Source of the DNA: Tetracladium setigerum
Lineage: Eukaryota; Ascomycota; Leotiomycetes; Helotiales
Assembly (NCBI GenBank): GCA_031472005.1
Contig: PZJY01000006.1
Coordinates: forward strand, 2,852,001 to 2,916,000
Direction of reading: 5' to 3'
Length of the DNA stretch: 64,000 nucleotides
Shown piece after piece: positions 10,893 through 22,342 of the stretch. Made by a program: the position numbers and the translations under genes. The notes beneath the pieces are model-generated. The model did no database searches and was not told the origin of the DNA. It worked only from the letters and a program-made list of their open reading frames with translations. The first letter of the stretch is position 1. The number at the start of each line of letters is the position of its first letter.

Positions 10893-12326
10893 ATGATGGA
10901 CACATATCACGGTCACGTCCGGACGCCGGCAGATGCGATCAAGCTGTTCGAGGCTTGCAGGCTGGGATTGTTACCGCGAGTACAGCGACGATTGTCAGAG
11001 AAGGAGAGACAGTCCATCAAGTCTGGGTCGGTCTTCGTTTGGGATGAAAGAGAGGCAGGCATGAGACGATGGACTGATGGGAAGTCATGGAGCGCGAGCA
11101 GAGTGTCAGGAAGCTTCCTCACATATCGAGAGATGGAGGGCAAGAGAGGCGGAGGACAATTCATTCCACCACCACCACCAGTTCGACGACTGCCGGGAAA
11201 GACGCCGGATAGTGGACGAGGAAGTGATGAGGATCTGGACTTGGATGGCGAAGGACCAGATGGGTATAGATATAAGCCTGATGGATTGATGAAGCAATCA
11301 TTCAGCATAACAACCTCGTCTGGTCAACACCTACATCTGATCAGCTACTACTCTCGCCCACACCCCAACATTCCAGAGCTTCCAACCCCAACATCAGATC
11401 CTCAACTGAGACATATAGTTCCACTCAAGGGCATGTACCCAGAGTCGACAGTTCACGAAGCACAGGGCCCAGCTGTTACGAGATCACCGATGCAGCCAGG
11501 TCCATACATGCAAGCACCACACCATGGAATTCACCACCAGCACCCACATCCACAGCATCGCACCCCATACGGCTATCAACCTCCTCCTCCTCCAGGATAT
11601 GCATGGCCACCATCTCCAGTGTCAACACCGCCCTTCCACGGATACCCAGGACCGATGTACAACACTGGCCTTCCTCCACCACCACACCACTCCCCGTATG
11701 CTCAACCACTGCAGCCACATCAGGGCATCCCTCACGGACTCGTTCAGGGTTATGACAGACCACAACAACCGATGGCTGAATCCCCTCTCCCTCCTCCACA
11801 ACTCGTCCACCCACGAGGAATGAGCTCAGCTACAGCGGCACAACATGGCCTCGTACCAACTTACGCCCCAAGTCCCAACCAAATCGCAATACAAGCAAGA
11901 CTTATTGCGGAACAGGCGTCTATTGCTCAGCGAGCGCTTCAATCAGCACCTATGATAGATCCTCGCATCTCTTCGCCGGTAGCATCTCTTCCACCTGTTC
12001 AAGTAGCAGATACCCGACCAACCACACCTCCCCAACCCCAGAACGCCTCCACTTCGCAAGCAAACACCCCGACATCAACGGGTCGGGCTTCACCAAAGGA
12101 GGCTGCGAAGAGTGGAACGGTCGGAGCTACCAGTATTCCAAGTATCTCTCACCTGGTCCATGCTACAGACTCATCGAGCGTCGCTGCAGACAACAAGAAC
12201 AACAGCCGTGCGGGAAGCAAGAGTCCAAAAACTCAAAATCCAAAAGATATTCCTCATGACAAGTTGAATATCGTGGGTGAAGATCAACGGGCTATCAGGG
12301 TGTTGGATCGTAAGTTTATGATCTGA
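10893..12326 (+). CDS. sge1: WOPR-family transcriptional regulator (Gti1/Pac2 family, Sge1/Reg1/Ryp1/Wor1 type)
   Basis: A single-exon protein of 477 residues. Residues ~4-90 carry the first WOPR segment: Y-H-G-H-V-R-T-P-A-D-A, G-L-L-P-R-V-Q-R-R-L, G-S-V-F-V-W, R-R-W-T-D-G-K-S-W-S-A-S-R and F-L-T-Y-R-E-M. After a Pro/Asp-rich linker, residues ~125-155 carry the second segment with Y-K-P-D-G-L-M-K-Q-S-F-S-I. The rest is a Pro/His/Gln-rich tail, as in this family. The R-R-W-T-D-G-K-S-W-S-A-S-R form places it in the Sge1/Reg1/Ryp1 clade rather than the Pac2 clade. Family knowledge: these nuclear DNA-binding proteins control morphology, conidiation, virulence and secondary metabolism. A second in-frame ATG follows at once (10896). 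It sits behind an exceptionally long gene-free region, so regulation from distant sites is plausible (inference). Confidence 0.92.
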   Translation: MMDTYHGHVRTPADAIKLFEACRLGLLPRVQRRLSEKERQSIKSGSVFVWDEREAGMRRWTDGKSWSASRVSGSFLTYREMEGKRGGGQFIPPPPPVRRLPGKTPDSGRGSDEDLDLDGEGPDGYRYKPDGLMKQSFSITTSSGQHLHLISYYSRPHPNIPELPTPTSDPQLRHIVPLKGMYPESTVHEAQGPAVTRSPMQPGPYMQAPHHGIHHQHPHPQHRTPYGYQPPPPPGYAWPPSPVSTPPFHGYPGPMYNTGLPPPPHHSPYAQPLQPHQGIPHGLVQGYDRPQQPMAESPLPPPQLVHPRGMSSATAAQHGLVPTYAPSPNQIAIQARLIAEQASIAQRALQSAPMIDPRISSPVASLPPVQVADTRPTTPPQPQNASTSQANTPTSTGRASPKEAAKSGTVGATSIPSISHLVHATDSSSVAADNKNNSRAGSKSPKTQNPKDIPHDKLNIVGEDQRAIRVLDRKFMI

Positions 12327-14810
12327 GTGATTCAACGGGACTTTGAATCATTGGCGGTTGGTTGGCTGGGCTCATGCATGAACATGCTTCTGCCCTACTC
12401 TTTTTTATTATTATTTTACTACTCGAGTATCAACGGTCTGTCTGATGATGCATTTTCAGCGTTATATGGAATTGGGGGACTGGGCTTTGGTGGGAGTTTT
12501 GTCGAGATTATACTGCATTGCGACGGGCGTTTTGATGGTGTGAAATGGGAAATGGTGGAACGGTCTGGGCTTTGGTGTTTTTGAAGGACATCAAAAAAAC
12601 TTTTGTGTGTTTTTATAAGATTTTATTACAGCTGGAGCGTTTTTGCTGGAGCGGGAATTCAGTATTTGAAAGCAGAACTTTCTTGCTTTGCGAGTAGCTA
12701 GCTAGCTTTGTGGGAAGAGGGAAGAGGGAAGAATGCATGATGTTTATTGCTCTCTAGCTAAGCTACCTTCTTGATTTTTCTAGCTCCTTGAAATGTGAAC
12801 GACGTGCGTGTGATATGCTCTCTCGATCTTCCTCGCTCGCTATTGTGTACTGTAAGTCACCCACACTCGCGACCTCAACCCGCAAGCTCTTTCTCCCAAA
12901 GCAGCGTAACAAAAACCCTGGCTGGCCCTCTCTCTGGGTTTTCTTTCGTATTTACGGAAACGCGGCACCACAACACACAAATAGAAATAGATCATTTCAA
13001 TTTCAATCACAGAAAAGAAAGTTCAGTCTAGTACAGGGAATGGACAAATGGACACATTTCGGACACCGAGCGAAAGAGGAAGGGAAGAGAGAGAGAGAGA
13101 GATCTCGTCGCTTGTTGAATGAAACAGGGAAGATGGATAGGATGGCAAGGGAGGGAGGGAGTGAGAGAGAGAGTAAAACCAACAAATACTGCTTCCGTCT
13201 TTCCCAACAACTAATGCCCACAAAGAAGTTGGTCAATGGTCACACAGAAATAGGCTCTTCCCGCTGCCAGCCGCTGAAGAATGGGAAGATGGTCGGTCGG
13301 TCAGGTTTATCCATCCCCAACCGTCAATCATTTCCTGAGTTACTGTATTGTAGGTAGGTAGTCAATACACACACCTATCTTATCCAGTTTCACATCCTGC
13401 AATTTTTCTTCCGCCTCGCTAAGATGTAGATAAGTACGGAATAAGAATAGATTACTATGGATTGAGGATGGACAAAAGATCTCTTCGTGTTGAGTACTGG
13501 TTTAAATATGCAGGTACTGTAACTCCTCCTTCTCTATTCACAAAGCTCTACCTTCTCCATGCACAGTAGAACTGCAAAATAGTAAGATCTTAAAAAAATA
13601 AGCGCCACCCCTCCTGTTCTTCACGATGCTATTCGGATAATTCCCCACTCACTTGCATACATACAGTACATCATCTATTTCACAACTGCATACTCCGTAG
13701 GTATATGCACGTAGAAAAAAACACAAACCGCAAGGATTATCATTGGCCCTATCCAAAAAACCACAACTGCCGACATACATACCCGACATACATACATAAA
13801 AAAAAAAAAGCTCAATCACCCACAGGATACTCGAAACATTTCTGTACTCCGTATGTTGGTTTTCGAGCTATTCGGACTATGTACCCACCACTTGGGGAAC
13901 AGCCAGCCAGCCAGCCAGGCTTCAGCGGCTGCGGTTCATGTACTGTAACGGCGGCAGCGGGAGCGGGAAGGAGGGCAGCGCCTCGCTTAGGTCGCATATT
14001 GGGCCTCCCTCCCCCTCCAGGCTTTTTCTTTCACCCCTCCTTCTATCTTGGGCGGTGCTGCGGGGTGGTGTTGAATTGTAAGGTAAGAAGATACTTTTAG
14101 AAAATATAGTGGGAGAGGAGACGCTGCTGGAGGTTGAACTTTTGGTTTGGGGGTGGTCGTGTGAGTGGGTTGGTTGAGGCATTCTAGATAGATGCTTTGG
14201 AGGATGGCAATTCAATGCAGAGATATGGAGCTTTTGGGGTCGGTTGGTGGTAGTTTGGTTATAGTCTGTTTCGTGTAGAAAGATAGAGGGATGGAGAGGG
14301 AGGGAAACTAAGGGAAAGTAATTGTTGGTGGCGATTGAGCGAGTACTTGCGTCTGGTAGTATGAAGTTGGGTTTGGCTATGGGTTAGGCGGCCAGTGGAG
14401 AGTCAGGTTGAGAAGCACTTGGAAGGCAGAATGGAGCTAACTGTTGAGAAGGAAACCAAAGGAGCAGGATCCAGCAGACAATTAGAAAAGCTCAAACTAT
14501 ATGACCAGAGAACTGTTCAGGCTGGGCACAGAATTAAGCGACGTATGGCAGTCTTTCCTACCGACCGGAAAATTGGGATGGAATACAAGATCTGGTGATA
14601 TCATTCGTGCTTCCTTGTGCTTCAGACATTCTTGTCTGCCTTGCCCGCTGTCTCTCCTTCTCGGGGGAACCACACGAGGACCAACTGGCCCACCTCAGGT
14701 ACACCGATGCATCAGGAGTACCTGTGTGTTGGAGTAACTTTAAATTCCCTCCGGACGGAACTCTTCCTCCGGGACCCTTTCATCCACCCTTCCATCTATA
14801 ATACAGATTT
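12327..14810. other. Intergenic between convergent genes; low-complexity tracts
   Basis: Holds the 3' flank of the WOPR gene and of the convergent asparaginyl-tRNA synthetase gene. Visible are a GA tract (~13087-13101), a poly-A run (~13799-13809) and (AGCC)4 at 13901-13918. A 189-codon frame at 12788-13357 is low complexity (Lys/Arg/Glu/Ser from GA-rich DNA) and I do not accept it as a gene. Confidence 0.5.
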
Positions 14811-16415
14811 TCAACCATCGCAGCGTCCCACCCATCTCGGGAACGTGACCATCTCTCGAATATTTGGCACTCCGGCGAGATATCCCAAAAATCGGTCGAA
14901 TCCGAGACCAAATCCCCCATGTGGCACACTTCCCCATCGTCGAAGATCCACATACCAGTTCAACTCTCCAAGTTGGTCATCTGATAAATTCGTGCCCTGG
15001 GGATCATGCCGTTCGCTTGCATTGCTTGGATCAATGGCTCCAAGCGGTGCTCACGCATCGAGCCACCGACGATTTCGCAGGCATCCGGAACGAGAAGATC
15101 GAAGCAATCGACTGTTTCTCCTTCCGCAGTAGATGTGGCTGAAGGGAGCATGTAAAAGGGCTTTATGGCTTTGGGATAGTGAGTGACGAACACAGGCGCT
15201 CCATCAGCGACTGTCTCAGCAATGTAGCGTTCATGCTCTGCTTGCAGCCCAGATCCCCATACCGGAGTATGCTCAAACTTTCGAGAGCTTGATTGCAAGA
15301 TCTTTATGGCTTCCGAGTATGTGATTTGGCCCCATTTGCCACAGAGCCTTTCCCATCGTTTTTGTAATGCCCGACCTTGCTCGGTGACTGGTGTATCTGG
15401 CGACCTACTACCTTTACCATACAATAACTCGTTACCAACTCGAGAATCCATTAGAGATTTGGTGATGTCTTGAAGTAAAGACTTCACTACATCCAAAACT
15501 TGCTGCATATCTTCCACAAAGCTCAGTTCAGCCTCCAGCATATAAAACTCACTTAAATGACGAGCAGTATCGCTCCTCTCCGCCCGGAATGTTGGCGAAA
15601 GAGTCCAAACATTTCCTATCGATTGTGATATGGCTTCGAGATGCAACTGGCCAGAGACCGTCAAGTATTTTGGCGCCTTGAAAAATGTTCCGTCGTCTCC
15701 CTCCCTTGCCTCCCCTTTGTACGCACTCCCCACGTTAAAGACCTCACCCGCACCCTCGCAATCTGAGGAGGTAATCAGTGGGGTGTGAGTCTGAGTGTAA
15801 CCCTTGCTTCGAAAAGATTCCGTAGCCGCTGCAATGGCATCGGATCGCAAGCGTAAAAGATTTGAGTTTATGGAGGTTCGTGTTCGTAAGTGTGGCATCG
15901 TACGTAAGTACTCGGGGGAGTGATATTTCTTTTGCAGCGGATAGGTCTTGTTTCCTCATCAGTTGGCGGATCCTTCATAGTCAATTGAGGTTCTACATAC
16001 AGCGGGATCGGACATGCCCACCACATCCACCTTGGTGACATGGAGCTCATGGCTCTGGGCTTTTGGGTTGGGTGACGGTTTCCATGCGCCAGTGAGCCGC
16101 ACAGCAGATCCGGTAGTGAGGCTAGTCCCATTAGCTGGTGCTTTCAATGACATGGATCTTCGCAGGAGAATACCTCTGCGCCTGCTCTGGGGTCAGTAAA
16201 GCCTGAAGCGGCTCAAGAGTTGATCCATCTCCCACCGCAGCAAATGACCGTTGTTTCTGGTTGCGAATTGATCGAATGAATCCATTGACCACTACATCAT
16301 TTGAACGAGTAGGTCCGACATCGAGGAGATGGGCAATTGACGGGGCGCTTTCACGAAGAATTGAAGATGTGTGGAAAGCACGTTGTACACAGCGGGTGAG
16401 GCATGATTTGACCAT
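14811..16415 (-). CDS. slm5: Mitochondrial asparaginyl-tRNA synthetase (frame break near 14,966)
   Basis: Exons 16415-16174, 16121-16001 and 15946-14811, with introns of 52 and 54 bp that have good GT-AG ends. The product is about 499 residues. The N-terminus is Arg/Ser-rich without acidic residues, fitting a mitochondrial presequence. Next come an OB-fold anticodon-binding domain (V-V-V-N-G-F-I-R-S-I-R) and the class II catalytic core. Motif 2 is present (T-F-R-A-E-R-S-D-T-A-R-H-L-S-E-F), as are E-I-V-G-G-S and the motif 3 region (H-G-G-F-G-L-G-F-D-R), which lies after an apparent TGA at 14960-14962. Reading across that stop needs one extra base around 14964-14969, where GAGAG would be GAGGAG. 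With it, the protein runs to a normal family C-terminus ending R-W-V-G-R-C-D-G. I treat the stop as an assembly under-call; without it the enzyme would lack motif 3 and be dead. Confidence 0.88.
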
Positions 16416-17640
16416 GCTGGGGATCGCAGGGTGGCCAGATATAGAAAATCCACAAGATTCGATCCAAGAACAATAGAACGAAAGGGCGGATCGGGAGTGT
16501 TGCTGTTTGTTGGTTGAATTGGTGGTGTGATGTCGATGTAAACAAAAAGATTTGGATGCAGTTGCCAGCGTCACCTGCTCTGGCGCGGAAGACGCGCCTC
16601 CAAACCTTTGTGGTCTTGGCAGACCCCCCTGTCTCAACCAACCTCATACTGCAATTCTCTCACAGAACACACAACACACAACACCACTACACCACCATCG
16701 CCAAACACCAAGGGCCAAGTTCTTAACATACACAACTATGACTAGATCACGGAACCCGACCGACCAACACCGAGTATCTTTTCCTTGCGTCGCGCCTTCT
16801 CAACGAATTTCTACTTTCTTAGTGCTTTCATTCTTTGGCTACCTATTGATCCTTCCTGCACCATTTCGCTTCGCTCGATGTTATCCCTCAGTATCAAGTG
16901 GTCATGTGCCACCGACTCTCATTATTTGACTGTTGGCTGATTCATAAGGGCTGGAAGTAGTCCTCTTTAGCGAGATGGAATGTAGAGTTTCCGCCTCTGT
17001 TCCATCCTGCGACCACCGCCATATTGCATTCGTGTGCTCTCCTGTTGCGGACAAATGATCTCAAAAGTCGCGATTCAATTACTTCCGAGTTGCTTGCAAT
17101 GCATTCGATACAAGGCTATTCCAAGTGACCCGGATCACTGGCTCTGAGTGGAGGCACAAGTGGATACATGTCTCGAGCCGTTCCCAAAGATCTTGTTGTA
17201 TAACTTCAGAAACGCACCCCAGATCTCGTCGGATTCCTCAAGGCCGTCACACAAAGATTGGCGAAATCAGAAAACTGTCATCGTCGCCGATCATGCGGGT
17301 TATAGTTTGGTACAACTCTGGAGTGCTCCTCTTGTGCCGTGATTGGAGCTGGTAGTTTCAGTCCAACCTGGCACCGAGGGGGATCCCCATTCATCTCTTA
17401 ATTCATTCGCTATCCCTACTATAGAAAATTCCATTGTCTTGCTATTGCGAGGATCCCTTCGTCAGCGGATGTTCCATCCCGCTCCAATCTCTTCAGGAAA
17501 GATATCATTCCTCGTTTCAGCGCTTCCCTTTCCTCTTTTCAACAATTTTGCTGGCCGTTGTTAGAATATATAATAATGCCTCTCGGTCCTCAATATGTAT
17601 CACATGCTCTCACAACATTGTTTCTCAAAATCCATTCAAC
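16416..17640. other. Divergent intergenic region
   Basis: Promoter space between the minus-strand synthetase and the plus-strand PARG-like gene. Small frames on both strands show no domain. A CACACA/CACAAC-rich stretch (16,670-16,730) resembles a transcribed leader. Confidence 0.45.
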
Positions 17641-18752
17641 ATGCCCAGCTCAAAGCCAAAACCGTCTGAGATTGCCGCAGAGGCAAAAAAGACGTACATT
17701 CCCTGGATTAGGCAGGCATATCCTCAATGGTCTCCAACATCTATCTTGTGTCCTTCGGAATCTATGAAAGCGGAGCCATTAACACATCTAGGTCACTCGT
17801 GTCGGTTTGGTGAGTTGCCAGAGCTTACCAACGCAAAAGGTTTCACTTGCTCATCATGGACAGCATTTTATGAACGAGACCCTGTGGATTTAGCATTGGA
17901 CTGGGCCGATGGAAACAAGCCAGTTCCCGTCATTATGCCTGCAAACGAGAAGAGGCCAGGAGGGGATTGGGAAGCCGGTACGAATTTTTTTCGCTTCACC
18001 TTGTCGGGATCCCGATACCAACAGTTGGTCACTAAGCCAAATCATAGGAGTCATGTCCCCAGAGGAGTGCCTTTGTAGAAGGAGTAATTTGTATTCGACG
18101 CTTACGACTCCAGCAGAAGGCAACATTGCGCGTTCCAACTACCCATTACAGCCGTTGTTCGGGATATATTCCGAAAAAGTCGGTACGAACTTTCTCCATC
18201 AATCACATCGCAATCGCATCTCTGAAAAACGCGTGAATGCAATTCTACAATCTTCTAACGTTTGATCCAGTTATTTTCCGTGATGGCCCTGACCGTTACG
18301 AACCATGGCCCTCTTACAAAACCCTGCCCATCATTTCCGTCTGCCCTGTTAAGCGTCCCAAACTCGACACCACCGGCAAGAAATACTCATTCGCGCAAGA
18401 ACGCGAACTGATGCGCGACAAAATTCACACCGCCTTGCGCATAGCCAACTGGTACAACCACGAGGACCTGTGCATTGGAACGTTTGGCCTGGGGCCTGGA
18501 TTTCGCAATCCTGTCGAGGAGGTGGCTATTCTGTGGCGAGACGCGATTTTGAAGGATGAGGAGTTTATAGGACGATTTCATAACGTGGTTTTTGCGTTTG
18601 AGGCACCCGAAGGTCCGGAAGGCACCGGATCTTCGAGTAAAGCTTCGTCGTCCAAAAGCTCGAGCTCGGCGTCAACGATTTCGTCGGATCTGGAAACGTT
18701 TCGACATGTCTTCAGCCCTGAAGTCGTCCATGGTCTGGCTGATTTGAAGTAG
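17641..18752 (+). CDS. Microbial-type PARG domain protein (TIGR02452/DUF2263 family)
   Basis: Exons 17641-17977, 18048-18182 and 18271-18752, with introns of 70 and 88 bp that both begin GTACGA. The product is 317 residues. The family motif spans the first junction: N-E-K-R-P-G-G-D-W-E-A-G followed by V-M-S-P-E-E-C-L-C-R-R-S-N-L-Y. This corresponds to the Gly-rich ADP-ribose-binding loop and the catalytic E-E pair of poly(ADP-ribose) glycohydrolases. Downstream come V-V-I-F-R-D-G and a macro-like core, then a Ser-rich segment near residue 280. Family knowledge: such proteins remove ADP-ribose from targets; the physiological substrate of the fungal stand-alone proteins is not established to my knowledge. 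The start was chosen as the ATG just before the conserved K-K-T-Y-I-P-W; further upstream the frame is not conserved in character. Confidence 0.85.
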
Positions 18753-19843
18753 TGTACCGATGAATTGGAGTTGACAGGAGGATGATTTGATGGCGTATTG
18801 GAGCCGTGTAATGCTTAATGAATCCTTGGAGGAATCATTGAGATTTCTGCATTGGAATGGAGTTTGAAAGGTGTCCGATGAATTACACTTCAGGTCAACC
18901 CTGACCGAAAGAGGCTCGGCTATGTATTGTACTGTAATGCTATTCTGTATTATTTGTCTTTTGATTTCATGGTCTTTCCAATCTTATTCACGCACAGTCT
19001 CTTGCAAATCAGAAGGAATGAAGAAGTACAATGGCAAGGGAAGAAGTGGCTCCCCAGTGTTCTTGACGTCCAACAGAGACACTCTTGTTCCAGCCTCGCC
19101 TGCCGCGTTGTGCTTCATTCGTGCCATGGCGTTAATATTGGCTTTGGCCACAATTCCACACATCGTGCCCTAATTACGTTCCTGAGAGACTGGGAATTTG
19201 GGAAAGGGGTCAGACCTTGTGTTTGCATTACTATACGTGTAATGACCAATAAGCACTCAGTCTTTTTGATGAAGTCTTGACACGATATGTCGATACCTAC
19301 CTTGCCAGCCAAGCTGCTCGCCCTAGGAGGATTTGAGAGGTCGTAAACTTCGATCGGTCTTCCAGTTTCGTCTTCTTTATTTCATGACTGACTTTGAGAT
19401 ATTTGGAGCGAATGAACTTAGAAAATGCTGCCAAGCTCATGAGTGCGGCATTGGCCCAGAAATAATCTGGGCTATGCCACCAGACGGAGGATGGAAAAAG
19501 CTTTTAATTCTTTCAGCGTTGGTGCACAGTGAATGGTTGAAGCAGATTGTCGGACTTAAAATCCCTAAGATTAAGAATTCACAGCCCCAGCTGAATCAGA
19601 ATCACGTAGCAAGAGATACCGACGGGATCTTTACAGAAATTGCACGAATGTTAAGTTTTTGAGTGGTATCATTGGAATCGAAATTGTAATTAACTCTACT
19701 TTGCAAACCGGTTCCCATTGACCCATCCATCCCGTTCCAAACCTAACTCCTCATTATCAACGCTTGCAAATATGACCATGTTCATACTGACAGCTCGTTC
19801 AACCAACTATCTCATTATATTCAACCCCAAACGGTTTACTGCT
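18753..19843. other. Intergenic between convergent genes, nothing seen
   Basis: Holds 3' flanks of the PARG-like and MARVEL genes. Frames up to 117 codons on the plus strand have no domain and no coding-like composition. Confidence 0.5.
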
Positions 19844-20620
19844 CTAGTAATTGGCTGGTGGAGGTGGTTGTTGGTAATGAGTTGGTTGTTGAGGATTGTA
19901 ATCAGATGCTGGTGGTGGGGGTGGTTGCTGAACAGCCTCCATATTGTAAGAAGCCTCGAGCTTGCTGTCATCGGTAGTGGGAGGGACAGCAGCGGCACCG
20001 TCCTTGCGAGCACGGTGGAGAGCAATTCCAGTGAAGACTAATGTGACGATGAAGAGGATGCTGAGATACAAATTAGCGTTAGACCGACATAGAAGAGAGA
20101 GTTTCACGTACAAGTTGATGGCCGACATTCCAGCAGCGGCACTCATAGCGGCCAAGTAGCCGTCACCAGCAACGGCTCGTTTGGCAATATCTCGCTTCTT
20201 CCAGCAGTATCCACCTCCAATACCGCCAGAGTGACCGCAACCGTTCACGGTAACGGAGTAGATGAATGAAGCGCGAAGAGCAGCAAGGGCACCCATGGCT
20301 GAGAGCCAGAAAATGACGCCGAAGATATCGAGGGCGAGAACAGCCCAGTAGTTGTAGGCAACGGACCATTTGGGGATTCTGGCTGTGAGGACGCCATAAA
20401 GAACAATAATGATGGTTGCAAGACTGAGGAAGATGGAGAAAGCGTATGACTGCACACAAATGTCAGAATATGTTTTCTGTTCAAAGAGATCCCAACATAC
20501 GTTAAAGGCTACCCAGTACACTCCATAGCAAGAGATTCCTAAGACGATAATCGAGAAGAAGATTTGGGCACCTCGAACGAAGATGAGCCACTTGGGCGTT
20601 TCGAGAATGGCAGTCGTCAT
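19844..20620 (-). CDS. MARVEL-domain tetraspan membrane protein
   Basis: The frame is continuous over 258 codons, but two in-frame GT-AG introns of 51 bp each (20450-20500, GTATGT...CAG, and 20061-20111, GTACGT...CAG) should be removed, giving about 224 residues. Four hydrophobic segments lie at about residues 14-34, 40-62, 75-100 and 150-172. The R-G-A-Q-I-F-F-S start of helix 1 and the W-S-V-A-Y-N-Y-W before helix 3 are typical of fungal MARVEL proteins. An acidic, Pro/Gln-rich cytosolic tail ends the protein. Family knowledge: MARVEL proteins sit in the plasma or vesicle membrane and are linked to membrane domains and traffic. No specific function can be assigned. Confidence 0.82.
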   Translation of the reverse strand: MTTAILETPKWLIFVRGAQIFFSIIVLGISCYGVYWVAFNVCWDLFEQKTYSDICVQSYAFSIFLSLATIIIVLYGVLTARIPKWSVAYNYWAVLALDIFGVIFWLSAMGALAALRASFIYSVTVNGCGHSGGIGGGYCWKKRDIAKRAVAGDGYLAAMSAAAGMSAINLYVKLSLLCRSNANLYLSILFIVTLVFTGIALHRARKDGAAAVPPTTDDSKLEASYNMEAVQQPPPPPASDYNPQQPTHYQQPPPPANY

Positions 20621-22342
20621 GGTTGCTTTGCTCTGTGTTGTAGTCTGTAATTCTTTTCAATTAAAAGAATATTTCGGTGCAAAGAGAGGTCGATGGGCGA
20701 GAGAAGATGATCTGTTGCTAAAGTGTCCAGAGAGCATTCAAATGTGACAGGACCGCCCACTATATATGACAATCATACCGAGTACCTTCGGAGAGTACCA
20801 ACGAGGCTGCATCGTGCAATGTCCACATGATTTTCAAGGCAAGGAGGCTCATGCAGAGAGTCGGGCAGGATTCATCAAACACCATGAACACCAACCATTG
20901 GATAAACAGGAGATGTGGAGGTCCACAGCGGTTCCTGGTGCAGTGAAGAGCGCAGAAAAAGGTTGGGCAATAGTGCGGCTGAGACCAAACGCAGGCAGAT
21001 TTGAACGCCACCAATCCAGAGCTTTCTCGCTACTGCGCGAATGAGAAAAGCAAGATGTGACTTCAAGGCTGAGAGTCGGATTTTGAGGCTTCTCTTCTCC
21101 TATTTTGGTGTGGTCCAGGCTCTGTTTGCCCGCAAGATGACCAGTGACAATACCAAGAGAAAGCCACAATATTCTAATCGGCAACGCTGGCATTTCTGGG
21201 CAATGTTTTGGAAATGATTATCGGCTTTCGGCCCATTATTGCTGGTCGTCCCCTCATCAATGAACTGACACGGGTCCATCAGATTCCCATCTTTCCCTTT
21301 TGTCGAATTCGTCGTGGTGGTGGTGGTGGAGGGAAGGGGAGTGATCGACGAGGAGATTGGGATTCCTGAGTGTGGTTGCACATAACCTTTGAAGTATCAT
21401 GTCGCACTGCCGCTGGGCTTCCCGCCAGCGGCTATAAAAGGAAGCAGCACTAAGGTAAGAAGTTTAAAATTTAAGTTTAGAGTGGGTGAAATGACGGGTG
21501 GGTAGGCGGTGAGATCCCAAATGGAGTTTGTTCGGGAATCCGGCAGTTGACTTGAGGAACATCTCAAGTAGTGGAGGGCAAGAAACCGAACATCGGCGGC
21601 CTTCTCCCTCCGCGATCTTATCACTTGAATATTGATACGCAGGTACAATCTTCGAGATAATCAAAACACTAAACAAACGAGTTTTGATAGTACTGCAGTG
21701 TTGTATAGCCGTCCAGCTTCATAGTAGATGATCTTGTGACGAGAAGTTCAGTCGTCTATCGCTGGCTTTAGCTCTTTCTTTTTGGAACATGGGTCCTCCT
21801 GTATCTCTTGCGAGTGAGTGGAGGAGCTCTTGTCTTCAAAGACGAGTTTCCCCTTGAATTATTCATGAATCTATTTTTGTCCCACTGGTATTTTCGTTTG
21901 CAGGATTGTGGTGGAAATCCTCGCTAAGAATCCAACGACAGCGAAGATATTCTTGGTTCAAGCCGCTCCTGAGTCCTGATCGAGGGGTAAAGGACTTCTG
22001 GTTGGCCATCACAAATCCCTCCTCTCGCAAACGCGCTGTACCACTTCAGCAATGGAGTAAAAGCTGAGTAGCCGGCGACTTGCAGCCAGAAGACTGCCGT
22101 TTTGACTGGGTGTGACGCCAGAGCATGGGGACTTTGATATAGTCTTGAGGGTGTTCTAAAATGTCTTGGGATGAAGCTTCGGCTGAGTTCTTCTCTATCT
22201 CCGCCTCGCTTCTTTCAAATAATTTGAAGTCGAAAAAAAGAGAATGTTATTGTGACTGAATTTGACGAATGTTTATCTTGTTATTACATTATTCATTCTA
22301 ACTTCTAAATAGGTAGCGATCGTATATCTCACATCTCATATC
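20621..22342. other. Intergenic, nothing convincing
   Basis: Contains the promoter of the MARVEL gene and the 3' flank of the MFS gene. A (CCA)n-type run occurs near 21310-21335. Short frames on both strands show no domain. Confidence 0.5.

Noticed and set aside
12788..13357. A 189-codon plus-strand frame downstream of the WOPR gene
   Set aside because: Low-complexity Lys/Arg/Glu/Ser from GA-rich DNA; likely untranslated flank.
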